The position numbers and the translations under genes were made by a program. This document shows positions 42,671 through 51,042 of a DNA stretch of 64,000 nucleotides, one piece after another (within the stretch, counting starts at the first letter, position 1; each line of letters opens with the position of its first letter). The DNA comes from Gordonia asplenii. GTDB taxonomy: Bacteria; Actinomycetota; Actinomycetes; Mycobacteriales; Mycobacteriaceae. The stretch is taken from positions 1 to 64,000 of the forward strand of contig NZ_JABBNB010000016.1 in NCBI RefSeq assembly GCF_012933505.1. The letters are read 5' to 3'. Under the pieces are notes generated by a model. It was not told the DNA's origin. It saw nothing but the letters and a program-made list of their open reading frames with translations, and ran no database searches.

Positions 42671-44614
42671 TCAGACAGACTGTGTCCGGAGTTCGGCGGT
42701 TGCCTGTTCGTCGACGCTGAGACCTTCGGGGTCGTTACGCGGGTCTCCGCAGATGACAACTCCGTAGTCACGGCGCGCCCCCTCGATGCTGACGTACTCG
42801 TTGCGGACGTCGGCAAGTACCTTGGCCGGGGTTCGTTGGTAGGGGTCGCCCCATCCGCCTCCGCCGTTGGTCAGGTAGCGGAACAGCGCGTTCGGTTGCG
42901 TTTGCCACACTGTTCGGCTGGCGAAGTGTTGGTACTCGCCGTTGATGTCGACGCACTTGGTGGTGGGGTCGATCATTCCTCCGACGGGCGTGGATGCCCG
43001 GTAGACGTCGGGTTCGGTGCCCAAGATCTTGCCGGTGTGGACGACATCGGCCGCCTCGCCGTCGAATAGCCAGACCGCCCCCAGTGCGCCGTTGCGGCCG
43101 CCGTGAACGCCCGCGCCACTGGCGGACTTGGTGTGCAGGGGACTCGAGAAGTGTTCTGCTGAGGTCAGATAGAGGGTGTCTTTGAGGACGCCTGCTCCGC
43201 CGCGGTGGGTTCCGGGTCCAGCGGAATCGATCTGGTATTCCTTGCGCAGAACCACCGCAGGTGTTTCGGACTCTATCGCTTCGGTTGCCGGGTCGAGGTT
43301 GTTGAGTTGGTACTGCACCGAGTAGCTGTCGGCGTCGCCAGCGATAGTGGCGCCCCAAGGGCCGTGTTCGCCGCCGCATTGAGCCGTGGTGTTCCAGGGG
43401 GTGCCGTCGTCGAACAGTCCGCTTGCGTTGTGCAGGTTGAGGGATCCGTAGTCGCCGCCGACAGCCCGTTCTCCGAGGGCGCGTTCCAGTGCCTTGAACA
43501 AGGCCAGCAGAACGACGCCGGAGCTGTCGAAATAGAGGAATACCGCGCCGTCCGGTGGAGTCGCACTGATGAAGGTGCCTTCGGGAATGACGATGTCGAC
43601 ATTGCGATACTCGCCCGAGGTAAACGGTGTGTCCGGGCTGATGAGGAACTTCAACCCGACTCCGACCGCGGTTTTGGTATCGAGCGCTCCGCAGTTGACG
43701 CTGGTCCGTGCTTGGGGAGATGTGCCGCTGAAGTCCAACTCGATTTGGTCACCATGCTTGCGGATCTTGAGCTTGACGACGTATTCAAGAGTGTCGTCGA
43801 TTCCGTCGGAATCGAGGCGCTCTTCAGCGTCGTATTCACCGTCAGGAATAGTTGCGATGGCCGCTTGCATGGCCTCAGCAGATACGTCTGTGCTGTATCG
43901 GATAGAGCCGAGATACGCCTCGACGCCGTAGCGTCCAATGCTTTCTTCGATCAGCCGTTCACCCAGCAGGAGGTTCTGGAAGATGGTCTTGATATCGGGG
44001 AGTAGGAGTTCGCCGTAACGCGCGTTGTCGAAGATGAGGTTGAATGCCTGTTTGACTGGCTCGTCATCCTTATACAGCAGCATCGGATTGATCACGAGGC
44101 CGTTCTCGTAGACGTTGCGTTTGGTACCGCTGAATCCGGCCGGGACGATCCCGCCCATGTCGAGTTGGTGGGCACGCAGCGTGACGAAGGAGACGAGTTC
44201 GTCGTCGTGAAAGACCGGCCGGACGAAGCAGACGTCATTGACATGGGTGCCTGCGCGGTACGGGTCGTTGCAGATCAGGACGTCGCCTCGACGGAGGTTG
44301 TCGACGCCGTACTCTTCCACGGTGTTGCGCACGGCTTCAGAGATCGACCCGAAGAACAATGCCAGGCTGTTGCTGACCGCTGATGTGGGGTAATTGAGCT
44401 GCGGTGGCCCCGATATGACTGCGGCGAAGTCGTACCAATCGCGCAAGATCACCGAGAACGCGTTGTTCAGCAGCCCCGTGCACATGTGTTGAACGATGTA
44501 TCGCATGCGGGCGGACAGAATCGCCGCGGTGAATCGGTCACTGCCGTAGGTCACGGCGAACGTGTCGTCGGAAAGCGTCTTGAGTGAATCGGGGGTAGTG
44601 GTTGTCTCGGTCAT
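42671..44614 (-). CDS. Hydantoinase B/oxoprolinase-family subunit (ketone-carboxylase-like)
   Basis: The 647-residue HyuB-type subunit starts MTETTTTPD. It contains the family blocks RYIVQHMCTGLLNNAFSVIL, GDVLICNDPYRAGTHVNDVC, APAVVL-type TPAVVLRKEYQIDSAGPGTHRGGAG and a final GGGGWGDPYQRTP. Members form heteromers with HyuA-type ATPases. They hydrolyse cyclic amides or, in acetone and acetophenone carboxylases, carboxylate ketones at ATP expense. It lies 11 bp after the HyuA-like gene. The neighbouring acyl-CoA ligase and 88-residue protein favour the carboxylase reading over a hydantoinase, because no racemase or carbamoylase is present. Confidence 0.88.
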   Translation of the reverse strand: MTETTTTPDSLKTLSDDTFAVTYGSDRFTAAILSARMRYIVQHMCTGLLNNAFSVILRDWYDFAAVISGPPQLNYPTSAVSNSLALFFGSISEAVRNTVEEYGVDNLRRGDVLICNDPYRAGTHVNDVCFVRPVFHDDELVSFVTLRAHQLDMGGIVPAGFSGTKRNVYENGLVINPMLLYKDDEPVKQAFNLIFDNARYGELLLPDIKTIFQNLLLGERLIEESIGRYGVEAYLGSIRYSTDVSAEAMQAAIATIPDGEYDAEERLDSDGIDDTLEYVVKLKIRKHGDQIELDFSGTSPQARTSVNCGALDTKTAVGVGLKFLISPDTPFTSGEYRNVDIVIPEGTFISATPPDGAVFLYFDSSGVVLLALFKALERALGERAVGGDYGSLNLHNASGLFDDGTPWNTTAQCGGEHGPWGATIAGDADSYSVQYQLNNLDPATEAIESETPAVVLRKEYQIDSAGPGTHRGGAGVLKDTLYLTSAEHFSSPLHTKSASGAGVHGGRNGALGAVWLFDGEAADVVHTGKILGTEPDVYRASTPVGGMIDPTTKCVDINGEYQHFASRTVWQTQPNALFRYLTNGGGGWGDPYQRTPAKVLADVRNEYVSIEGARRDYGVVICGDPRNDPEGLSVDEQATAELRTQSV

Positions 44615-44625
44615 GGTTTGGGTCC

Positions 44626-46662
44626 TCAGTTCTGCTGCATCCGAATTCGGAGTTCGGCGCGCTCGCCGACGGTGACGTATTGGCCGGGAACGACGAATGT
44701 TGTGGACAGTGCTTCGCGGATCACCGCCGGGCCTTCGATCACATCACCGGCACGGAGTGACTCGCGGTCGTACTCGTGGGTAGGGATGGGCGAGTCTTCT
44801 AGGTAGCGAATAGTGAGTTCTCTTGTGGGGGTGGGTGATTCGCCATCAGGTCGGTTTGGGAGCAGCGGGTAGTCGACCTTGTCGGCCTTGACAACCGCCT
44901 GCACGCGGTAGGTGACGCCCTGGACGGGGAGTGCTTCGAAGCGGTTGCCGGCGCGCTCCTGGTAGGTGTCGTGGAAGTTGGCGATCATCGTCTCGATAGC
45001 GGCACCGTTGATGGGGCCTTCGGGGACCTCGATGAACGGGGTCTCCCAGGTCTGCCCGGCCAGGCGCCCGTCGAAGGTGCGGTGATAGACGACTCGGTCG
45101 CGGTGATCGTCGCGGATCTGCCCGGCGAGCTTCGCTTCCATCGACTGGTAGATCTTGTCGACCGATTCAGCCATGTCCGGGCTGAGTAGCGTGTAGGCGC
45201 TGCGACTGTCGGCGTAGACGAGGTCGGTGCTGACGAGGCCCAGCGCGGAGAACAACCCCGGGTGCGGCGGCACGATGACTTCTGCGGCATGGACGAGGCC
45301 AAGGGTGGCGGGCAACAGCATCGGCCCCGCGGCGCCATAGGCGACGAGGCTGAAGTCGCGTGGATCGACGCCGTGCTGGATCGCGATGTTGGTCAGTCCC
45401 TCGGCGATGTTGTTGATCGCGATGTTGAAGGCGTAGCTCACTCGCTGATCGAAAGACAATGCGCAGTCGAGGTTTTCGAATGCGCGTCGGGACAGGTCCG
45501 GATCGAGTTTCATGCGGCCGGCGGCAAATCGTTCTCCGTCGATGACCCCCATCAGAAGGCACGTGTCGGTGGTGGCGGGCTGGGTTCCGCCGACTCCGTA
45601 GCAGGCGGGTCCAGGGTCAGAGCCGGCGCTGCCGGGGCCGACCTTGAGTTCTCCCGCGGCATCGATGGTCACGAGGCTGCCGCCTCCGGCGCCGATGGCA
45701 GTCACCTCATTCGACAATGCGTTGACCAGCAGGTCGTGCTCGAGTTCGAAGGTGGTATCGACAAACGGCTTCCCGTCGTGCACAAGGCTGATGTCGCAGG
45801 AGGTACCGCCGACATCGGCGCAGAGAAGATTGTCAACGCCGATCATTTGGCCGAAGTGGGCGCTGGACACCGTTCCTGCCGCTGGTCCAGCGAAGACAAT
45901 GCGGAACGGGTGCTCCATTGCGACCTCGGCATGGACCAGTTGGGCGCCGCAGTCGGCGAAGTTCAGGTCGCCGCCGAAGCCGAGATCGCGTAGGCCGGCG
46001 TCGAGACGTTTGCTGTAGTCGGTGTAGATCAGGCGCATGAACACGTCGATCACCGTGGTCGACGCCCGGGCGAACTCTTTTGCCAGCGGAGAGACCTCGC
46101 TGGAGATCGACACCGGGATGTCCCCGAGCTCCTCATGGACCAGTTGGCGCAGGATTTCCTCGTGGTGAGAGTTCACGTAGGCGTTGAGCAGGCAGATGGC
46201 GACACCCTGCACTCCGCATTTGCGCAGGACCGCCAGCTCCGCCCGGACGGCGTCGGTGTCGAGAGGAATGAGAACGTCGCCGGTGGCGGTGATTCTTTCT
46301 GGGACGCCGCGGCGCAGGTATCGCTCGATCAAGGGCCGATTTGCGTCGCCGTACGAACGGCGCCATTTCGGATTCATCAGTCCCTCGGCCGGACGCCACG
46401 TGCGGCCCATGTCGAGGATGTCGCGGTGGCCCTCGGTCGTGAGAAACCCGATCTTCGGAAGGCGCCGGGTGATCACGGCATTGAGGCCGTGCGTGCTGGC
46501 GTGGTTGAACACATCAGCATCGGCGACGGCGACTTCAGATGCGCCACGGAGGACTCCCTGCTCGGTGGTTCGCACGTCTGTGGAGATTTTTGTGGTCCTG
46601 ATCTGACCGTTCTCGATCGATACCACGTCGGTGAAGGTACCGCCTACATCGACACCAATCAT
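44626..46662 (-). CDS. Hydantoinase A/oxoprolinase-family subunit (ATP-binding)
   Basis: The 678-residue HyuA-type subunit begins MIGVDVGGTFTDVVSIENG, the ASKHA phosphate-binding strand-turn used for ATP. Second-domain motifs include LLCADVGGTSCDISLVHDG and NEVTAIGAGGGSL, then GPACYGVGGTQPATTDTCLL, all diagnostic for HyuA/AcxA/ApcA proteins. The subunit probably phosphorylates the substrate or bicarbonate for the HyuB partner. It is the middle gene of a three-gene operon under the TAAGCA-N2-TGCTTA site at 47091. The C-terminal domain is complete. Confidence 0.9.
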   Translation of the reverse strand: MIGVDVGGTFTDVVSIENGQIRTTKISTDVRTTEQGVLRGASEVAVADADVFNHASTHGLNAVITRRLPKIGFLTTEGHRDILDMGRTWRPAEGLMNPKWRRSYGDANRPLIERYLRRGVPERITATGDVLIPLDTDAVRAELAVLRKCGVQGVAICLLNAYVNSHHEEILRQLVHEELGDIPVSISSEVSPLAKEFARASTTVIDVFMRLIYTDYSKRLDAGLRDLGFGGDLNFADCGAQLVHAEVAMEHPFRIVFAGPAAGTVSSAHFGQMIGVDNLLCADVGGTSCDISLVHDGKPFVDTTFELEHDLLVNALSNEVTAIGAGGGSLVTIDAAGELKVGPGSAGSDPGPACYGVGGTQPATTDTCLLMGVIDGERFAAGRMKLDPDLSRRAFENLDCALSFDQRVSYAFNIAINNIAEGLTNIAIQHGVDPRDFSLVAYGAAGPMLLPATLGLVHAAEVIVPPHPGLFSALGLVSTDLVYADSRSAYTLLSPDMAESVDKIYQSMEAKLAGQIRDDHRDRVVYHRTFDGRLAGQTWETPFIEVPEGPINGAAIETMIANFHDTYQERAGNRFEALPVQGVTYRVQAVVKADKVDYPLLPNRPDGESPTPTRELTIRYLEDSPIPTHEYDRESLRAGDVIEGPAVIREALSTTFVVPGQYVTVGERAELRIRMQQN

Positions 46663-46694
46663 TTTGTGCTGCTTTCTTTTTGAGATGGACGGCG

Positions 46695-46961
46695 TCAGCC
46701 GATGTGCAGGTTGGAGGAGGTCAGTGTGATCGGGCCCAACAGATGCCAGGGTTCGCGACTGACCGAGGCGAGCGTGGGCTGGTGTTTGATCACCATGTAC
46801 CAGCCACCCTCAGAAAGGACCGGGTAGCGCTTGAATTCGCTAGCGCTGCTGCCGGGGAAATCGTGGTCTAGATCGACGCCACATGCTCGGAGGTCGTCGT
46901 CGGTGACTTCGGTGCGGTGGACGACGAGCTCTGCGGCCGGCACCTCTTGGGAATGACTCAT
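46695..46961 (-). CDS. Small protein, first gene of the HyuAB operon
   Basis: The 88 residues start MSHSQEVPAAELVVHRTEV. The core is YPVLSEGGWYMVIKHQPTL and the end is WHLLGPITLTSSNLHIG. It has a single Cys, no membrane segment and no zinc motif of the acetone-carboxylase gamma type. I do not recognise a family. Acetophenone carboxylase from denitrifiers contains a small extra subunit, and a small gene in this position suggests an analogous structural subunit, but this rests on context. Strong GC codon use argues that it is a real gene. Confidence 0.7.
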   Translation of the reverse strand: MSHSQEVPAAELVVHRTEVTDDDLRACGVDLDHDFPGSSASEFKRYPVLSEGGWYMVIKHQPTLASVSREPWHLLGPITLTSSNLHIG

Positions 46962-47090
46962 GGCAACACTTTCTGCTTGCGAGCTCCCCGCGTGGGATGT
47001 CGCCGTCGGGATTCCGCGCGATCAGCGGTGACTGGATGCGGCGTCGGGGTCGCTTCTGCTTCGATTTCTTGCAAGCCCTCACACTTCGGT

Positions 47091-47104
47091 TAAGCACTTG
47101 CTTA
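47091..47104. promoter_or_regulatory. TetR operator candidate A
   Basis: TAAGCA-CT-TGCTTA, a perfect 6-bp inverted repeat, lies between the TetR gene and the 88-residue gene, in the promoter of the HyuAB operon. The identical half-sites recur at 47851-47864. Confidence 0.8.
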
Positions 47105-47132
47105 GAGCAGTGTTGCACAGATCACGCCGATG

Positions 47133-47789
47133 TCAAGTGGTGACAGCAACCATTCGGTCAACCAGAGCGACATAGTGTGCGGCGAGTTCCTCTTCGTTGG
47201 AAACGCTGTGCGAGGGGAACCATCGGACCGAATCGATGGATAGCGACAGGATCGCCAGGGTGGTCGCGGGCACATTGCTGACCGCGAATGCGCCGGTGCG
47301 CACTCCCTCGCGGACGATTGATTCGACGACCTCGTGAATGTCGCGGCGGACCTGGGCCACCTCGGCGAAGTTGTCCTCGTCGAGGAAGCGGAGTTCGTAC
47401 TGCACCACTCGACCGATCACGTGGTTGTGCGCATGCCAAGCCGTGAAGTCGAACACGGCTGACCGCAACCGTTTCATGGCGCCACCCTGCACTGATGCTG
47501 CGGCTAGGAGGCTCTCGTAACAGGCGCGATGGCCGAGCAGGCAGATCTTGAGAAGCATCTCCTGTTTCGACGCGTAGTGGATGTACATCGCTGCCGGACT
47601 CATTCCGGCCCGCTTGGCGATCGCGCGTGTGGTGGTGCCCTGGTACCCGTCTTCGAAGAACGCGTCACGCGCCGCGGCAAGCAGGCGGTTCGCCGCGTTG
47701 TCTCGTGTCGTCGTCGGCGGGCTGTCGGGGTGCAGGCCCGTGAGCCAGTACTCACGTGAAGCTTCGCCCACGATCTGCGTTCCCGTCAT
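47133..47789 (-). CDS. TetR-family repressor of the ketone-carboxylase-like locus
   Basis: The 218 residues start at ATG 47789, with TTGGGAG upstream. The helix-turn-helix is YQGTTTRAIAKRAGMSPAAM, continuing YIHYASKQEMLLKI (about residues 50-83). The C-terminal ligand domain (FDFTAWHAHNHVIGRVVQYE) resembles the acyl-CoA-type regulators of fatty-acid or aromatic degradation. Matching palindromes lie immediately on both sides of the gene, so it probably represses both the HyuAB operon and the divergent acyl-CoA ligase. Its inducer may be a pathway CoA-ester. Confidence 0.9.
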   Translation of the reverse strand: MTGTQIVGEASREYWLTGLHPDSPPTTTRDNAANRLLAAARDAFFEDGYQGTTTRAIAKRAGMSPAAMYIHYASKQEMLLKICLLGHRACYESLLAAASVQGGAMKRLRSAVFDFTAWHAHNHVIGRVVQYELRFLDEDNFAEVAQVRRDIHEVVESIVREGVRTGAFAVSNVPATTLAILSLSIDSVRWFPSHSVSNEEELAAHYVALVDRMVAVTT

Positions 47790-47850
47790 CGGTTGCTCCC
47801 AACTGCTTCGATCTCTTGACGCTTGACATTGATCGAGCGCCGAGTAACTC

Positions 47851-47864
47851 TAAGCATATGCTTA
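47851..47864. promoter_or_regulatory. TetR operator candidate B
   Basis: TAAGCA-TA-TGCTTA, a perfect palindrome with the same half-sites as 47091-47104. It lies between the tetR start and the divergent acyl-CoA ligase. Confidence 0.82.
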
Positions 47865-47972
47865 ATGCCATCGCGGTGGCATGCCGCTTTCAGAATCCCC
47901 TCGGTCAGCGGGCAGGTCACGACGACAAGTGATCCGGGCAGGACTCCCGGATACAACGGAGAAGGAGCAAGG

Positions 47973-49598
47973 ATGTTCGGCATGATGCAGGACCGGCCGC
48001 TGGTCGTCTCGATGTTGCTAGAACGCATGGAAGGCCGTTTCCGCGGAAAGGAGATCGTCACGGCACAGGCCGATGGAGTAATGCGAGCGACCTTCGGTGA
48101 TGTCGCAGATCGGGTCCGACGCCTGGTCACGGTGCTCGACGGACTCGGCGTCCCCGCAGATGCGCGGGTGGGCACGTTCGGGTGGAACACTCAACGGCAT
48201 CTGGAGCTGTATGTGGCGGTCCCGTCGTCGGGTCGGGTTCTGCACACGATCAACCATAGGTTGTTCGCCGAACAACTGACGTTCATCGTCAACGATGCGG
48301 CGGACGACGTCCTATTCATAGACCGTTCGCTATTGCCGATCGTGTGGCCGCTGATGAAGTCATTCACCACCGTTCGCCAGATCGTGGTGATGGATGATGG
48401 CGATTCGGCCGAGATTCCCGACGACCCGCGCGTGCGCGACTATGAGACACTAGTCGCCGATGCAGAACCGGCGAACGATCAGATGTTCGCTGTCCACGAC
48501 GAACGCTCGGCCGCATCGCTGTGTTACACCTCTGGCACCACTGGTCAGCCGAAAGGTGTCCTCTACGACCACCGGTCAATCATCCTGCACGCGTTGATGC
48601 TTCAGACCGCCGACGCTTTCGGGCTCGGCGAGTCCGACACCATCATGCCCGTGGTGCCGATGTTCCACGTGAACGCATGGGGCCTGCCCTACGCTGCGCT
48701 GATGTGTGGGGCGCAGTTGGTCATGCCAGGGACCGCGACAGCGCCGGCCGAACTTCTCGGCCAGATCGAACAGCACAGTGTGACATTCACCGCGGCGGTG
48801 ACCACCGTGTGGCGTGGGGCGCTGCAGCACTTGGGCGGTCATGATCTGACGAGCCTGCGGCACATCGTGTGCGGCGGTGGTGCGGTCCCGCTCTCGCTAT
48901 CGCGGGCCTACGACGAGGCGATCGGCCAGCCTCTGCGCAATGCGTGGGGCATGACCGAAACGAGCCCGGTCGTCACCTGTGCCTATTTGCCGCCGAGAAC
49001 GCAGTTGTCGCGCGAAGATGCGCGCGATCTCTTGGCGCACCCAGGAGTCGCTTTGCCGCTCACTCAGTTGCGTGTTGTCGGCTCAGACGGGAAAGTCGTT
49101 GCCCGAGATGGAAAGTCGACCGGGGAACTGCAAGCTGCAGGAGCAACGATCGCCGCGGCCTACTTCGGGCAGTCTGGCCCGAGCGCCTCGTCTTCGTTCA
49201 CCGACGACGGCTGGCTTCGCACCGGCGATGTCGCCACCATCGGACCGGACGGGCAACTGCGCATCGTCGATCGCACCAAAGACCTGATCAAGTCGGGAGG
49301 GGAGTGGATTTCCTCGGTCGAGCTGGAGAACGAGATCATGGGACACGGCGACGTCGTGGAGGCCGCAGTGATCGCGGTTCCCGACGACAAATGGGGTGAA
49401 CGGCCACTTGCTTGCGTGGTCGCCGCACCTGGAACGATGCTGTCACCCGAATTGATCCGGCAACATCTTGCCGGGCGGGTCGCCAAATGGTGGGTACCCG
49501 AACAAGTGCTGATCGTCGATGAAATCCCGAAAACGGCGACTGGGAAGTTCTCCAAAGTCGCGCTGAGAGACAGCGTCCTTGGTCTCGATGCGACCTAG
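47973..49598 (+). CDS. AMP-dependent acyl-CoA ligase
   Basis: Two-step ATP-dependent formation of an acyl-CoA. The 541 residues start at ATG 47973 after GAAGGAGCAAGG. Adenylation motifs are YTSGTTGQPKG (A3), NAWGMTETSP (A5), GWLRTGDVATIGPDG (A7), DRTKDLIKSGGEWIS (A8) and the catalytic Lys in PKTATGKFSK (A10). The subgroup is fatty or aryl acid type. Its position opposite the HyuAB operon, sharing a TetR site, suggests it activates the 3-oxoacid made by carboxylation, as benzoylacetate-CoA ligase does in acetophenone breakdown. The substrate is unproven. Confidence 0.92.
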   Translation: MFGMMQDRPLVVSMLLERMEGRFRGKEIVTAQADGVMRATFGDVADRVRRLVTVLDGLGVPADARVGTFGWNTQRHLELYVAVPSSGRVLHTINHRLFAEQLTFIVNDAADDVLFIDRSLLPIVWPLMKSFTTVRQIVVMDDGDSAEIPDDPRVRDYETLVADAEPANDQMFAVHDERSAASLCYTSGTTGQPKGVLYDHRSIILHALMLQTADAFGLGESDTIMPVVPMFHVNAWGLPYAALMCGAQLVMPGTATAPAELLGQIEQHSVTFTAAVTTVWRGALQHLGGHDLTSLRHIVCGGGAVPLSLSRAYDEAIGQPLRNAWGMTETSPVVTCAYLPPRTQLSREDARDLLAHPGVALPLTQLRVVGSDGKVVARDGKSTGELQAAGATIAAAYFGQSGPSASSSFTDDGWLRTGDVATIGPDGQLRIVDRTKDLIKSGGEWISSVELENEIMGHGDVVEAAVIAVPDDKWGERPLACVVAAPGTMLSPELIRQHLAGRVAKWWVPEQVLIVDEIPKTATGKFSKVALRDSVLGLDAT

Positions 49599-49626
49599 CC
49601 CAACCGAGACCGAGCGCGCCACTTCG

Positions 49627-51042
49627 CTACCCGCCCAATTCTCGCAATGCCTGCGCCGCGGCGTTGGCCCCGCACATGCCGTGTGCGCCTGGGCCGGGTG
49701 GCGTGGCTGCCGAGCAGATGTACGAGCCGGCGATGCCCAGTGAGTAGGGATCCAGAGTCGTGCGCGGTCCGAATACCAACTGCGGCAGGTCTTTTGCGCC
49801 CGTGCAGATGTCGCCGCCGACGTAGTTGGGGTTGTACACCGACATCTCGGTGGTGCTACGCACGGCGGTCCCGACGATCCGGTCGCGGAAGCCGGGTGCG
49901 AATCGTTCGATCTGCCCGATGATCGCTTCGGTGGCGTCGCCGGTGAATCCGTTCGGCACGTGGGCATAGGAGTACACCGGGTTGATGTCGCCCGCACTGC
50001 GCGACGGATCGGCCAGAAACTGTTGTCCCAGTAGGACGAATGGCCGCTCGGGCATCTTGCCGGTGCTGATCATCTTCTCCGTCGCGGCGATCTCGGCGAA
50101 CTCGCCGCCGAGGTGCACGGTGCCCGCTCGCCCGACGTCGGGATTGCTCCACGGTATCGGGCCGTCGATTGCGAAGTCGACCTTGAACGCGCCCGGCCCG
50201 TAGCGGAACTTGCGGTAGGCCTTGCGGATTCGCGGCGGAAGCCGATCGCCGAGGAGTTGCGCGACAGCGGTCGGAGCAAGGTCGTACATCGTGATGTCCG
50301 ACGCCGGGAGATCCGCGGCCGACTCGACCCGACATCCCGTTTCGATTTGTCCGCCAAGGCTTTTCAGGATGTCGACCAGGGCTGCGATGAGAACCCCGGA
50401 CCCGCCCTCGACGACCGGCCAGCCGTGCCGGTGTCCGGCGGTGAGAATGCCCAGGCCGATCGCCGACGTCAGCGGGCGGTTCAGTGGCCGAAAGGTATGT
50501 GCCGCAACACCGCCGAACAGAGCGCGCCCCTCGGGAGTGCGAAAGGCGCGGGCCAGGACCGCGGCGGGCAACGCCGTAGGAGCACCGAAGCGCGCAAGCC
50601 GGAACGGGTGCTTCGGCACACGGAGCAGCGGGCCCATGATGTCGGAGCTCCAGGTGTCGAAGCTGCCCGACGTCGACTCGAACAGTCCGCGCCACAGCGC
50701 TGCGTCGGCGGCCAGGCCGTCGGCGGTGCGCCCGACCGAGGTGTACAGCACTCCGGCTCGGCCACCGTCGATGGGGTGTGCGCAGTCGGCGTCGGCGAGA
50801 AGCCAACGGACACCACGGCTTTGCAGGTCGAGGCCGGCGAGGAAGGGGGAGCCGACGGCCATCGGGTGGAAGGCGGCGCAATGGTCGTGGATCAGGCCGT
50901 CGACGATGCCACCGCTGGAACGGACACCGCCGCCGACGGTGTCGGCGGCTTCGAGGACGGTGACGTCGACGCCGCTGCGGGCGAGGTAGACCGCGGCGGC
51001 GAGCCCATTGGGCCCGCCGCCGACGATGGTGGCAGTCGTCAT
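49627..51042 (-). CDS. Phytoene-desaturase-like FAD oxidoreductase
   Basis: The 471-residue flavoprotein begins ATIVGGGPNGLAAAVYLARS, with dinucleotide motif G8-x-G10-x2-G13 and Glu33 for the FAD ribose (VTVLEAADTVGGG). The C-terminal second FAD motif is GSYICSAATPPGPGAHGMCG and ends GANAAAQALREL. It belongs to the CrtI/CrtN-like NAD(P)/FAD family, which desaturates or isomerises lipids. The start overlaps the stop of the DUF3556-like gene (ATGA), so the two are coupled. It is the third gene of an operon with an acyl-CoA synthetase. No carotenoid synthase is adjacent, so the substrate may be another lipid. Confidence 0.87.
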   Translation of the reverse strand: MTTATIVGGGPNGLAAAVYLARSGVDVTVLEAADTVGGGVRSSGGIVDGLIHDHCAAFHPMAVGSPFLAGLDLQSRGVRWLLADADCAHPIDGGRAGVLYTSVGRTADGLAADAALWRGLFESTSGSFDTWSSDIMGPLLRVPKHPFRLARFGAPTALPAAVLARAFRTPEGRALFGGVAAHTFRPLNRPLTSAIGLGILTAGHRHGWPVVEGGSGVLIAALVDILKSLGGQIETGCRVESAADLPASDITMYDLAPTAVAQLLGDRLPPRIRKAYRKFRYGPGAFKVDFAIDGPIPWSNPDVGRAGTVHLGGEFAEIAATEKMISTGKMPERPFVLLGQQFLADPSRSAGDINPVYSYAHVPNGFTGDATEAIIGQIERFAPGFRDRIVGTAVRSTTEMSVYNPNYVGGDICTGAKDLPQLVFGPRTTLDPYSLGIAGSYICSAATPPGPGAHGMCGANAAAQALRELGG

